From an uncultured Flavobacteriaceae bacterium (GTDB taxonomy: Bacteria > Bacteroidota > Bacteroidia > Flavobacteriales > Flavobacteriaceae): a stretch of DNA of 64,000 nt. Shown here one piece after another: positions 1 to 8,523 of the stretch. The stretch lies in assembly GCA_947502495.1 (NCBI GenBank), contig CANNAC010000006.1, positions 1 to 64,000 of the forward strand, written 5' to 3'. The position numbers were made by a program, and so were the translations under genes. Each line of letters begins with the position of its first letter. The first letter of the stretch is position 1. Below the pieces are notes generated by a model. That model had not been told where the DNA came from and did no database searches. It was given only the letters and a program-made list of their open reading frames with translations.

Positions 1-462
1 CCTGAAGTTAAAACAGTTACTGTTTCTGTGCTGCTTGTTCCGCAAGTTCCAGGACTGGTATATTCTACTGTATAGGTCGTTCCTGAAATTCCGTTAGTTA
101 CCGTTCCATTAGTTCCATTTATTGTTGCGCCATCCGTTGGTATTGGATTAAAAGCAAAAATTCCGCCAAGATCTCCAGTGATATTTACTGTTCCGCCATC
201 GCAGGTTGCTGTCATGTTAAACGAAGCATCTCCTGTTGTTAAAACGGTTACTGTTTCTGTGCTGTTTGACCCACAAGTTCCCGGACTGGTATATTCTATC
301 GTATAGGTCGTTCCTGAAATCCCATTAGTTACCGTTCCGCTAGTTGCATTTATTGTTGCGCCATCGGTTGGTATTGGATTAAAAGCAAAGGTTCCTCCAA
401 GATCTCCAGTGATATTTGCTGTTCCGCCATCACAGGTTGCGGTCATGGCAAAAGATGCACTG
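1..462 (-). repeat. Tandem 231-bp (77-codon) coding repeat
   Basis: The sequence starting at position 1 recurs at position 232 with only scattered substitutions, a period of exactly 231 bp. A third, diverged unit begins near 445. Each unit encodes an Ig-like module with CDGGT, ITGDLGG, NPIPTDGATIN, TVTNGISG and YTSPGTCG motifs. The array continues beyond the left window edge. It is a protein-domain repeat, not a CRISPR or a mobile element. Confidence 0.85.
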
Positions 463-1415
463 CCTCCAGTATTTACAACAACATCAATAGTATCACTATC
501 GGTAAACATGGTACCATCACAGTTCGTATACTCTACTTCTACCGTAAAAGTTTCATCTGTCGCTGGACAAACGGTTGTTGTTGAAGTATTACCAATTGGT
601 AGATTTGCGCCATCAAACCAAGTTACACTATAATTTGGTGTTCCACTAGGCGTAAAACGCCATGCTTCATCCGATCCAATCCAATTCGTAGTATTTCTTC
701 CAGGAGCTGGAAATGCCTGCGTACCATTATCATTTTGTATACCAACAATTCCATTTCCATAAACCCAAGCGTCACATGTTGGTTTTTCTTCTATATATAC
801 CTCGATAGTATTTGTACCCTCATAAAGCACAATCATTTGCGTAGTTAAAATGGTAGAGCATAAAACGTGAGGCACATTATAATAAGCAACAACAAATCTT
901 CTACAAGGGTAAGTTCCTTGAATTTCCCAACCAATTTCATTCGTAAAATTTAACCCAGGTCCCAAATCATGACCAGCACCAAAAATGTTAGCTTCAGCAA
1001 GGGTTTGATTTGAATTATCTGGTAATATATCGGTAAAAAGGAATGCACTATTCGAATTTGCGTATGCTAATTGAAAGCTTAACACACCATTGGCTCCAAT
1101 CAACAATTGATTATGTTGATTGCCAAAAAAACAAAATTCAAAAGGCAATGTTATTACATCTGACCAATAGTCGTCCGTTAAAAATAATTGATTATCTAAC
1201 CCTGAAAAAGAAGATGGAGGCGCATAAGGTATTGATGAAATAGTATAAAATGTAGTTTCTCCTGTTGCAAGAAAAGTGGCAGTCAAGTCGGTACAAGTCG
1301 TGGTGCAATCTAAATTTATTTGTGCAGGCCCAGCATCCACGTTAGAACAACCAGGCCCTTGAGCAATTGCAAGCTGAACAACAAATAAACAAATAACAAC
1401 AAAAAATCTCTTCAT
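1..1415 (-). CDS. Repetitive secreted surface protein, T9SS-substrate type (3' part outside window)
   Basis: The reading frame is open on the minus strand from an ATG at 1413-1415 to the window edge, giving about 471 residues of a longer protein. It begins with a signal peptide (MKRFF, then a hydrophobic stretch ending LAIAQ). Next comes a Cys-rich segment (GPGCSNVDAG) and a region of about 230 residues with aromatic-rich beta motifs such as WSDVITLPFEFCFFG. The C-terminal visible part consists of Ig-like units rich in Thr, Gly and Ser, including near-identical 77-residue tandem repeats. This architecture is typical of large flavobacterial cell-surface proteins that end in a gliding-motility or T9SS type B C-terminal domain, but that end lies outside the window, so the export route is inferred. 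No upstream ATG in frame fits better than the one starting the signal peptide. Confidence 0.8.
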   Translation of the reverse strand, partial: MKRFFVVICLFVVQLAIAQGPGCSNVDAGPAQINLDCTTTCTDLTATFLATGETTFYTISSIPYAPPSSFSGLDNQLFLTDDYWSDVITLPFEFCFFGNQHNQLLIGANGVLSFQLAYANSNSAFLFTDILPDNSNQTLAEANIFGAGHDLGPGLNFTNEIGWEIQGTYPCRRFVVAYYNVPHVLCSTILTTQMIVLYEGTNTIEVYIEEKPTCDAWVYGNGIVGIQNDNGTQAFPAPGRNTTNWIGSDEAWRFTPSGTPNYSVTWFDGANLPIGNTSTTTVCPATDETFTVEVEYTNCDGTMFTDSDTIDVVVNTGGSASFAMTATCDGGTANITGDLGGTFAFNPIPTDGATINATSGTVTNGISGTTYTIEYTSPGTCGSNSTETVTVLTTGDASFNMTATCDGGTVNITGDLGGIFAFNPIPTDGATINGTNGTVTNGISGTTYTVEYTSPGTCGTSSTETVTVLTS

Positions 1416-1583
1416 AAAAAAAGGACTTGACATTTTTTAAGCAATTAGAAAAACCTCTATTACATCGCAAAATACTTAACTTAAGGCAATTAGCATTAAA
1501 AGGTATTAAAAAATAAGCAAAAAAACGAAATCGATTATAAATTAATTCTACTTCAATTCAAACTATAACAAGTGGGAATTACT

Positions 1584-1591
1584 TATCTTTG
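1584..1591 (+). promoter_or_regulatory. Probable folE promoter, -7 box TATCTTTG
   Basis: TATCTTTG matches the Bacteroidota -7 consensus TAnnTTTG and lies 25 nt before the folE ATG. No clear -33 TTTG is visible. The assignment rests on the consensus only. Confidence 0.55.
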
Positions 1592-1616
1592 TAAATTATA
1601 ATTATTATTATTTTTC

Positions 1617-2294
1617 ATGAAATTGGACAGCAAATTAGACGAATTTAACACCTTAGGAGATAACCATGTTGGTACATCTACAAACACACCAATGCGTAAA
1701 GATGCTTTTGCACTTACGAATGAGGAAAAAATAGATAGTATTAAAGACGATGTTAGACATATCATGGAAACATTAGGTCTTGACTTAACAGATGACAGCT
1801 TAAAAGGAACACCAAATAGAGTTGCCAAAATGTTCGTTAAGGAAATATTTAGTGGTTTAGACCCTAAAAATAAACCTAGCGCTTCTACTTTTGATAACAA
1901 GTACAAATATGGCGAAATGCTTGTAGAAAAAAACATTACGGTGTATTCTACTTGCGAACACCATTTACTTCCTATTGTTGGTAGAGCACATGTTGCATAC
2001 ATTTCTAACGGAACTGTTGTTGGCTTATCTAAAATGAATCGTATTGTAGACTATTTTTCAAATAGACCGCAAGTACAAGAACGTTTAACCATTCAAATTG
2101 TAAAAGAACTACAAGAAGTATTAAACACTCAAGATGTTGCCTGCGTTATTGACGCAAAACATTTATGTGTGAATTCTAGAGGAATTAGAGACGTAGATTC
2201 TAGTACCGTAACTAGTGAATTTGGAGGTAAATTCAAGGAAACGGAAACTCGTAGAGAATTCTTAGATTATATTAAATTAGATACTACTTTTTAA
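1617..2294 (+). CDS. folE: GTP cyclohydrolase I
   Basis: This 225-residue protein catalyses GTP to 7,8-dihydroneopterin triphosphate, the first step of folate (and queuosine precursor) synthesis in the cytosol. The family hallmark STCEHHLLPIVG carries the zinc ligands Cys113 and His116 by position, and the third ligand Cys184 is in DAKHLCVNSRG. The GLSKMNRIVDYFSNRPQVQE block is also typical. Length is normal for bacterial FolE with a short, poorly conserved N-terminal extension of about 35 residues. The start follows a TATCTTTG promoter box by 25 nt. It is followed after 57 nt by cysS on the same strand, so the two may be cotranscribed. The window also has queE, another consumer branch of the same pathway. 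Confidence 0.97.
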   Translation: MKLDSKLDEFNTLGDNHVGTSTNTPMRKDAFALTNEEKIDSIKDDVRHIMETLGLDLTDDSLKGTPNRVAKMFVKEIFSGLDPKNKPSASTFDNKYKYGEMLVEKNITVYSTCEHHLLPIVGRAHVAYISNGTVVGLSKMNRIVDYFSNRPQVQERLTIQIVKELQEVLNTQDVACVIDAKHLCVNSRGIRDVDSSTVTSEFGGKFKETETRREFLDYIKLDTTF

Positions 2295-2351
2295 GTTGAA
2301 ATTGTAGCTAACTATTCAACTTCATGGCCAACGCGTAAAAACGAAACAACA

Positions 2352-3833
2352 ATGCAAATTTCACAAAAGCAAAACATAGAAATATACAATTCCCTTTCTG
2401 GTAAAAAAGAACAATTTAAACCTATAACAGATGGTTATGTTGGAATGTACGTTTGTGGACCTACGGTTTACAGCAATGTGCATTTGGGAAATGTAAGAAC
2501 GTTTATGTCTTTTGATATGATTTTTCGTTACCTATTACATTTAGGTTATAAAGTACGTTACGTAAGAAACATTACAGATGCTGGACATTTGGAAAATGAC
2601 GCAGATGTTGGTGAAGATAAAATTACTAAAAAAGCAAGATTAGAGGCTATTGAACCGATGGAAATTGTACAGCGTTATACTGTAGATTTTCATAACGTAC
2701 TCAACACTTTTAATTTTCTTCCGCCAAGCATAGAACCGACTGCAACTGGCCATATTATAGAGCAGATTGATCTTATTCAAACCATTATAGACAACGGTTT
2801 TGGATATGAAGTTAATGGTTCTGTTTATTTTGATGTACACAAGTACAATCAAACGAATGACTACGGAATATTAAGCAAACGTAAACTAGAAGATTTAATT
2901 CACAATACACGTGAATTAGACGGACAAAGTGATAAGAAAAACCCACAAGATTTTGCACTTTGGAAGAAAGCAGAACCAACACACATCATGCGTTGGCCTT
3001 CTCCTTGGAGTGATGGTTTTCCTGGTTGGCATTTAGAGTGTACAGCAATGAGCACCAAATATCTTGGTGACTATTTTGATATTCATGGTGGTGGTATGGA
3101 TTTAAAATTCCCACATCACGAATGTGAAATTGCACAAAACAAAGCCGCTAAAGGAAAAGACCCTGTAAAATACTGGATGCATGCCAATATGTTAGAACTT
3201 AATGGCGCTAGAATGAGTAAATCGACAGGAAATTATATAAATCCTGCCGAATTACTTTCTGGACAAAACGACATCATGTCTAAGGCGTACAGCCCAAGTG
3301 TGGTTCGGTTTTTTATGATGCAAGCTTCGTACAGAAGTGTTTTAGATTTAACAGATAATGGATTATTAGCAAGTGAAAAAGGATTTCACAAACTTTTAGA
3401 TGCCATTAACGCATTAGATACTTTAGCAACATCTAATACATCGACATTTAATGTTTCCGATTGGACACAGAAGTGTTATGATGCCATGAATGATGACTTT
3501 AATACTCCTATTTTAATTGCTACTTTATTTGAAGCGGTTAAATACATCAATCAGATTAAAGACGAAAGTGCAACCATTACAAAGGAAGATTTAGAGGTAT
3601 TAAAAAATACGATAAACAGTTTTGTTTTTGAGATTCTTGGACTTAAAAATGTTAGCAAAGACGAAAAAGGAACAGATAAACTTTCTGGTGCCATGGACAT
3701 CTTAATGAAACTACGTCAAGAAGCTAAAGCAAACAAAGACTTTGCTATGTCTGATAAAATTAGAGACGAATTAGCTGCTGTTGGTATTCAACTTAAAGAT
3801 GGTAGAGAAGGAACTAGCTTTTCGACTAACTAG
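2352..3833 (+). CDS. cysS: Cysteinyl-tRNA synthetase
   Basis: Class I aminoacyl-tRNA synthetase of 493 residues that charges tRNA-Cys. The HIGH signature appears as HLGN within [16 protein letters not shown] (about residues 33-48), and the KMSKS loop as RMSKSTGN (about residues 288-295). Zinc-binding residues are visible as [13 protein letters not shown] and HHECEIAQ. The C-terminal DALR-type helical region contains DDFNTPI and ends in an [21 protein letters not shown] segment. Length is as expected for the family. It sits between folE and yidD on the same strand. Confidence 0.97.
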   Translation: MQISQKQNIEIYNSLSGKKEQFKPITDGYVGMYVCGPTVYSNVHLGNVRTFMSFDMIFRYLLHLGYKVRYVRNITDAGHLENDADVGEDKITKKARLEAIEPMEIVQRYTVDFHNVLNTFNFLPPSIEPTATGHIIEQIDLIQTIIDNGFGYEVNGSVYFDVHKYNQTNDYGILSKRKLEDLIHNTRELDGQSDKKNPQDFALWKKAEPTHIMRWPSPWSDGFPGWHLECTAMSTKYLGDYFDIHGGGMDLKFPHHECEIAQNKAAKGKDPVKYWMHANMLELNGARMSKSTGNYINPAELLSGQNDIMSKAYSPSVVRFFMMQASYRSVLDLTDNGLLASEKGFHKLLDAINALDTLATSNTSTFNVSDWTQKCYDAMNDDFNTPILIATLFEAVKYINQIKDESATITKEDLEVLKNTINSFVFEILGLKNVSKDEKGTDKLSGAMDILMKLRQEAKANKDFAMSDKIRDELAAVGIQLKDGREGTSFSTN

Positions 3834-3879
3834 TTTCGTAATGCGCTTTTAACTATTTATGCTTTGGGCTAAAATGAAT

Positions 3880-4116
3880 ATGAAAAAAATACTAATTGCT
3901 CCTTTCTTATTCTTAATTAAAGTCTATCAAACATTAATTTCGCCACTTACACCTTCCACGTGTAGGTTTCAACCAACGTGTTCTCACTACACGAAAGAAG
4001 CTTTAGAAAAACATGGTTTTTTAAAAGGCGGAAAACTGGCATTAAAAAGGATTTTTAGTTGTCATCCTTGGGGACGTTCTGGTTACGATCCTGTTCCTGA
4101 AAAGGATGACAAATAA
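3880..4116 (+). CDS. yidD: Membrane protein insertion efficiency factor YidD
   Basis: A protein of about 78 residues of the YidD family, an amphipathic peripheral membrane protein that assists YidC/Oxa1-type insertion. The signature [23 protein letters not shown] is followed by the basic [19 protein letters not shown] segment and GYDPVP, all family hallmarks including the three conserved Cys. Two in-frame ATGs lie upstream (3859 and 3874). The start at 3880 (MKKILIAPF) is chosen because it matches the usual N-terminus of the family. It lies shortly after cysS and before lgt, in keeping with a membrane-biogenesis neighbourhood. Confidence 0.92.
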   Translation: MKKILIAPFLFLIKVYQTLISPLTPSTCRFQPTCSHYTKEALEKHGFLKGGKLALKRIFSCHPWGRSGYDPVPEKDDK

Positions 4117-4120
4117 AAAC

Positions 4121-4203
4121 AGAGATTCCCCCATTGCAGTCGGAATGACATAAGCCAAGCATTCGTATTCATTATTGTCATTTCGAACTTGTCGAGAAAT
4201 CTC
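4121..4203. repeat. Inverted pair of short interspersed repeats (REP/BIME-like)
   Basis: The gap between yidD and lgt holds TGTCATTTCGAACTTGTCGA followed by GAAATCTC (4176-4203). Facing it is an inverted, diverged copy (4121-4150, GAGATTCC...CGGAATGACA) whose reverse complement reads TGTCATTCCG...GGAATCTC. The same TGTCA-TCGA-GTCGA core recurs at 32120-32196 and 40620-40652. Nothing coding is visible between the copies. Confidence 0.7.
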
Positions 4204-4300
4204 CCTCTTCCTGAAAAGGAGGACGCACAAAAAAAATAGTATTTCCTTAACGACCTAAGTCTTTATAATCCGTTATATTTACGTTTTCAAAATAAAATAT

Positions 4301-5227
4301 ATGCATTTTTTAACATTCGATTGGAATCCATTAAGTGGACTTGATATTTTTGGCGTTTTCACATTACATTTCTATAGCCTTATGTGGATTGTTGCATTTC
4401 TATTAGGATTGCAAATCATGAAACGCATCTTTAAAAGAGATAACATAAAAGAAGAGTATTTAGACCCTCTTTTTTTATATACCATTATCGCAACTATGCT
4501 TGGAGCGCGTTTAGGGCATGTTATTTTTTACCAATCGGAGCTTATTACTCAAGATTTTTTTAGCATCTTTTTACCCTTCCGTTTTGTACCAAAATTTGAG
4601 TTTACAGGTTTTCAAGGACTAGCAAGTCATGGAGCTGCGATTGGAATAATAATTGGTATGTATTTATACCGAAGAAAATATAACTATAAATCACTAATGT
4701 GGATTTTAGACAGAGTTGTAATTCCTGTTGCAAGTGGAGCTATTTTTATTCGTTTAGGGAATTTTATCAATTCTGAAATCATAGGAAAAGTAACAGATTC
4801 CCCTTTTGGTGTTCGTTTTATTCAAGAGCAATACAACAAATATGAAGCGATGCAACTCACCGGAATGAAAACGCCTAAGGAAGCATATAATGCGATTGCT
4901 AACAATCCGCAATTTCAAAACTTATTAGACGCTGTTCCTTTTAGACATCCTGCTCAATTATACGAATCTTTTAGTTACATATTTGTGTTTTTAATCCTTT
5001 GGTATTTCTATACCAAAACGAATAAAGACAAGCAAACCGGATTCTTATTTGGACTATTTTTAGTAATGCTTTGGACAGTAAGATTCTTTGTAGAATTTGT
5101 TAAAGAAGCGCAGGTAGATGATCGTGCAACTTGGGCTTTAAATACAGGACAATGGTTAAGTATACCATTTGTTATCATTGGTTTATACTTTATGTTTGTT
5201 TACAAACCAAAAAATGCGGTAAAATAA
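4301..5227 (+). CDS. lgt: Prolipoprotein diacylglyceryl transferase
   Basis: Inner-membrane enzyme of 308 residues that transfers a diacylglyceryl group from phosphatidylglycerol to the lipobox Cys of prolipoproteins. At least six to seven hydrophobic segments are present. Family motifs visible are GARLGHVIFY (about residue 68), SHGAAIGIIIG, the signature RLGNFINSE (about residue 150, the region of the essential Arg), and HPAQLYES (about residue 216). Length is usual for Bacteroidota. It is followed after 6 nt by a DUF192 gene that itself encodes a lipoprotein, suggesting cotranscription. Many of the lipoproteins encoded in this window would be its substrates. Confidence 0.96.
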   Translation: MHFLTFDWNPLSGLDIFGVFTLHFYSLMWIVAFLLGLQIMKRIFKRDNIKEEYLDPLFLYTIIATMLGARLGHVIFYQSELITQDFFSIFLPFRFVPKFEFTGFQGLASHGAAIGIIIGMYLYRRKYNYKSLMWILDRVVIPVASGAIFIRLGNFINSEIIGKVTDSPFGVRFIQEQYNKYEAMQLTGMKTPKEAYNAIANNPQFQNLLDAVPFRHPAQLYESFSYIFVFLILWYFYTKTNKDKQTGFLFGLFLVMLWTVRFFVEFVKEAQVDDRATWALNTGQWLSIPFVIIGLYFMFVYKPKNAVK

Positions 5228-5233
5228 AACACT

Positions 5234-5731
5234 ATGAAATTTAGAATACTTGCCACAACTATTTTATGTGCTACGTTATTTTTAAGCGCTTGTAAAGATG
5301 AAAAAAAAGACATAGAACCAATTGAAGTTCCCTTTAAAAAAGAAGGAACGCTTACCCTTTATAAAGCGGCTACAGATTCTATTGTCACTACAATAAACAT
5401 CGAAATTGCAGACACAGATTATGATGTGCAAACCGGATTGATGTATCGTAATACGATGCAAAACAATCAAGGAATGCTATTTGTTTTCCCAACGATGCGC
5501 GAGCGTTTTTTCTATATGAAAAACACCAGAATTCCTTTAGACCTAATATATCTAGACAACCATAAACATATTGTTAGTTTTCAAGAAAACGCGAAGCCTT
5601 TTGATGAAACTTCCCTTCCATCCAGAGTTCCTGCGCAATACGTTTTAGAAATCAATGCTGGACTATCGGAAAAATGGCTTTTAGAAGTTGGAGACCGCAT
5701 AGAATATACTGAAATAAATGAAAAACAATAG
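5234..5731 (+). CDS. DUF192 family lipoprotein
   Basis: Lipoprotein of 165 residues with a signal peptide ending in the lipobox LFLSACKDE, so it should be lipidated at Cys20. The mature part is a DUF192 domain with GLMYRNTM, QGMLFVFP, FYMKNTRIPLDLIYLD and VLEINAGLSEKW motifs. The biochemical role of DUF192 is not established; it is a small beta-rich domain found in secreted or envelope proteins. The gene sits 6 nt downstream of lgt, and its 3' end overlaps the following hydrolase gene by 14 nt, so the three probably form one transcript. Confidence 0.9.
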   Translation: MKFRILATTILCATLFLSACKDEKKDIEPIEVPFKKEGTLTLYKAATDSIVTTINIEIADTDYDVQTGLMYRNTMQNNQGMLFVFPTMRERFFYMKNTRIPLDLIYLDNHKHIVSFQENAKPFDETSLPSRVPAQYVLEINAGLSEKWLLEVGDRIEYTEINEKQ

Positions 5732-6566
5732 TAGCGGTTTATCTTTAACAACTGCTGCCGGACATGTTATTCATGTGTCCATATTTCTACCTGAAAAAAC
5801 AAACAATAAAAGCATCGTTATATCTTCTGCTACAGGAGTTTTACAAAAATTCTATTCCAAATTTGCGCTTCATTTTAGCGCTTTAGGATTTACAGTTTAT
5901 ACTTTTGACTATTATGGAATCGGAAAATCTAGTTCTCAAAATTTAAAACAAAACACTGCCGATTTACACACTTGGGCTCTAGATCAAGCTGCTGTTTTAA
6001 CATTAGCGAAGCAAAACCATCCACAACACCAATTAACTCTAATAACGCATAATATTGGCGGACAACTTATTGGTTTAAACCCAGAAATACATCTGGTAGA
6101 TTCTATAATCACGATTGCATCACAAACCGGTTACTGGAAATATTTTCAAGGTTTTTCTAAGATTAGAATGCTAGTCTTTTGGTATGCTTTGATCCCATTA
6201 ACAACGCCTATATTTGGTTATTTCCCAGCTAAAAAACTAGGCCTATTTGAAAACGTTCCAAAACGCGTAGTCTATCAATGGCGAAAATGGGGAATCCATC
6301 CGGAATATATGTTTAGTGCATTTACCGATTTGCAATTCTCTAATATAAAATGCCCAGTGTTATCACTTAGTTTCCCTAGAGATACCTATGCTCCAAAAGG
6401 CGCTGTAGATTGGTTAGCTTCCAAATTCACAAATACAAAAGTAGACAGAAGACATCTTATTCCTGAAGATTTACAAATAGAAGATGTGCAACACTTTGGT
6501 TTTTTTAGAGAACAATTTAAAGCTTCCCTTTGGCAACTAACTGAAAACTGGATAGATAGCAATTAG
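5718..6566 (+). CDS. Alpha/beta hydrolase-fold protein, nucleophile-elbow Ser replaced
   Basis: Cytosolic protein of 282 residues with an alpha/beta-hydrolase fold: a DYYGIGKSS segment after strand 4, the nucleophile elbow region at THNIGGQLIGL (about residues 112-122), and a C-terminal VQHFGFFREQF segment where the catalytic His normally sits. It resembles the COG4757-type predicted hydrolases, which normally have a GHSLGGQ-like elbow. Here the elbow reads H-N-I-G-G, so Asn occupies the position of the nucleophile Ser. That suggests loss of classical hydrolase activity or a different chemistry. The start overlaps the DUF192 gene by 14 nt. No signal peptide is present. Confidence 0.85.
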   Translation: MKNNSSGLSLTTAAGHVIHVSIFLPEKTNNKSIVISSATGVLQKFYSKFALHFSALGFTVYTFDYYGIGKSSSQNLKQNTADLHTWALDQAAVLTLAKQNHPQHQLTLITHNIGGQLIGLNPEIHLVDSIITIASQTGYWKYFQGFSKIRMLVFWYALIPLTTPIFGYFPAKKLGLFENVPKRVVYQWRKWGIHPEYMFSAFTDLQFSNIKCPVLSLSFPRDTYAPKGAVDWLASKFTNTKVDRRHLIPEDLQIEDVQHFGFFREQFKASLWQLTENWIDSN

Positions 6567-6588
6567 TTTTTTAAATAGCTCTTTTTTT

Positions 6589-6614
6589 CAAAATACCTAA
6601 TATTGGGTATTTTG
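6589..6614 (+). terminator. Probable rho-independent terminator after the hydrolase gene
   Basis: CAAAATACC (6589-6597) pairs perfectly with GGTATTTTG (6606-6614) across an 8-nt loop, 22 nt after the hydrolase stop. The following T-tract is interrupted (GTTTATTCCTTTTTT), so termination is plausible but not certain. Confidence 0.5.
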
Positions 6615-6663
6615 GTTTATTCCTTTTTTAGTACTTTTAACCTGCTAATCAATCTTTTAAACC

Positions 6664-8277
6664 ATGAAAAAATTATCCACCTTACTCGTACTACTATTTA
6701 GTTTTTATTGTTACAGTCAAGAATATGAGACTGTTGATGTTGTAACTATTAATAAAAACAATTATGAAGTTAAAGCAGAAATAAAATCAGCAACATTTAA
6801 AATTCAAATTATAAATAATGCTGGACAAAATGCGCAAAGCAGTATTAATTTCACCTATGACATAGACAGTACTATTGTTTCCAATACTATTATTCCTTTA
6901 ATAAAAAAGCTAGACACACTTCCTGATGGCTATGTACTTTCTGAACCAGAAACAGCAAAATTAGATGCGCTTTTAGAAAAGATAAAAAAGAAAAAAAAAG
7001 CCTTACGAACAACAACAGAAATAATTGATGGAGAGCCTGCGCAATATTCCGGTAAAATAACTTTAAACAACAAAGTTAAGTTAACTAAAGGTCCGGACAA
7101 ATGCCCTAATATTGGTCAAGACCAAGAAAACATCGCTAAAACGGACGATGTTCTTAATATTAAGAAAGCATATATTAATTTTTTCAACAATAAAGCTTCA
7201 ACTATCGTATTAGAAGGATATATAAATGATGATAAAGTAACAGTAGTCAATAATAACTTTAGCGTTCCCATTCGTTTTTTTAATAATTACGGAAGTAAGA
7301 CGCCATTTAAAACGGATAAAAACACTTGTTATGAACTAGATTATAATGACGTCTTTGATTTTGACTCTGACCAGCACTTTAATTATTCTATAGCTAATGA
7401 TGAGTTACATTTTGACAAAGACACTTTAGTACAACCTGTTATACAAAGACAATTTTTTGATTTCTTTACGGCTGTTCTCTTCACTGACGTTATGGCTTTT
7501 GACAACAACAATAGCAACAGTCTGGTTAATGCGCAAGCGAAATTACTTTTACCATTAAACCAAAAAAACTCAACATTCAAAGGCGTCAACTATACGGTTT
7601 TCAGACAAGTTCTTGCCGAAGCTAATATTGCACTTTATAATGGGTCTAATGATACTTTTAGAACTATTGAAATCACCAAAAACAGTACAGAAAACGGCAA
7701 CTTTAGTAATTTTGATTTATTAACCAAAAACAATATTAATGGAACCTTACATCTAGACGTGCTATCTCATGAAGCGAAACGTTTTTTCTCCCATATTTCT
7801 TTAGGTTATCAAGGTACATTTTATAGAACGGCACTTAATATCACTGAAATTAATTCTGGTACAGGAGAAGAAGCCAAAGATGATGCAAGTATTTCTTCTT
7901 TAATATCAACTAGCCATGGTCCTTATTTCAATGTAGAAATAAGACCACAAACCAACTTTGGAGCAGATATAAGTGTAAGCTTAAATAAACTATCCTATAG
8001 TGGAGCAAATAGTATAGGTGATATAAATATAAAAGAAACCATGGTAGACAATGGTGTTGAGCATTTTGGATTTCAATATAACGTTGTTAATATCAAGGCA
8101 GATTTTTACTGGCTTACAAATCCAGAAAAAGGAAAAAAAGGCGGTGTTTTTGCTAGGTTAGGTGCTTTTTACCACACACAAAACTATGAAGTTTACCCAC
8201 AACTTATGGTAGGTTATGCGACTAACTTAACTTCCTTTGTCAATAAGTTTAGTCCGAAGGCGAAAGAAAACAAATAG
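6664..8277 (+). CDS. Secreted protein of unknown function, probably cell-envelope
   Basis: Protein of 537 residues with a clear signal peptide (MKKLSTLLVLLFSFYCYSQ) and no lipobox Cys. I do not recognise a family. The N-terminal third is rich in Lys and Asn and contains a Lys-rich stretch (KIKKKKKAL near residue 108). The last about 170 residues alternate aromatic and small residues in a beta-strand pattern (HISLGYQGTFYRTAL, GAFYHTQNYEVYPQLMVGY) that would fit outer-membrane or surface beta structure. No T9SS C-terminal sorting domain is visible. It is transcribed alone, and 5 nt after the stop begins the structured repeat at 8283-8441, which could therefore be part of its 3' UTR. Confidence 0.75.
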   Translation: MKKLSTLLVLLFSFYCYSQEYETVDVVTINKNNYEVKAEIKSATFKIQIINNAGQNAQSSINFTYDIDSTIVSNTIIPLIKKLDTLPDGYVLSEPETAKLDALLEKIKKKKKALRTTTEIIDGEPAQYSGKITLNNKVKLTKGPDKCPNIGQDQENIAKTDDVLNIKKAYINFFNNKASTIVLEGYINDDKVTVVNNNFSVPIRFFNNYGSKTPFKTDKNTCYELDYNDVFDFDSDQHFNYSIANDELHFDKDTLVQPVIQRQFFDFFTAVLFTDVMAFDNNNSNSLVNAQAKLLLPLNQKNSTFKGVNYTVFRQVLAEANIALYNGSNDTFRTIEITKNSTENGNFSNFDLLTKNNINGTLHLDVLSHEAKRFFSHISLGYQGTFYRTALNITEINSGTGEEAKDDASISSLISTSHGPYFNVEIRPQTNFGADISVSLNKLSYSGANSIGDINIKETMVDNGVEHFGFQYNVVNIKADFYWLTNPEKGKKGGVFARLGAFYHTQNYEVYPQLMVGYATNLTSFVNKFSPKAKENK

Positions 8278-8282
8278 GCCTC

Positions 8283-8441
8283 GCGTTAAGGATTGATGCG
8301 GCATCCTTTTGTTTTGGATAGAACGGCATTTTAAAAGCACATATAGACTTGCTAAGAAAGAATATCTTTCTTGCAATACCAAAAACAAAAGATACAGCGG
8401 AAAGCCTGACGCTACGGAGTCTTTACGAAGTAGGGTAACGC
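8283..8441 (+). ncRNA. Structured interspersed element, copy 1
   Basis: A 159-nt element bounded by GCGTTA (8283-8288) and its complement TAACGC (8436-8441). Inside, a 14-bp central stem pairs 8303-8317 with 8379-8393, leaving one bulged C and one bulged A. Within its loop, AAGAAAGA/TCTTTCTT plus flanking GC/GC forms a 10-bp hairpin (8351-8374). A second copy lies at 43390-43546 with the same architecture but different base pairs. It sits between two convergent genes. Whether it acts as RNA or as a mobile DNA repeat is not known. The minus-strand open frame over it has no coding features. Confidence 0.55.
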
Positions 8442-8465
8442 CCAAAGAATTAAACGAGAAGAAAT

Positions 8466-8502
8466 AAAAAAACCTTTCCGCATAACACGGAAAGGTTTTT
8501 TA
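8466..8502. terminator. Bidirectional rho-independent terminator before secDF stop
   Basis: CCTTTCCG (8473-8480) pairs with CGGAAAGG (8488-8495), flanked by an A-tract on the left and a T-tract on the right, so it can terminate transcription from both the plus-strand unit and the minus-strand secDF gene. Confidence 0.8.
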
Positions 8503-8523
8503 ATATATAAAAGGATTAGTTGC

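Noticed and set aside
1-462. Direct repeats with CRISPR-like look
   Set aside because: The period is 231 bp and in frame with a protein; there are no short repeats with unique spacers and no cas genes.
1043-1243. Plus-strand open frame
   Set aside because: It is antisense to the surface-protein gene and has no coding features.
8227-8445. Minus-strand open frame over the structured element
   Set aside because: Its codons derive from the repeat's palindromes and no start region or family pattern is present.
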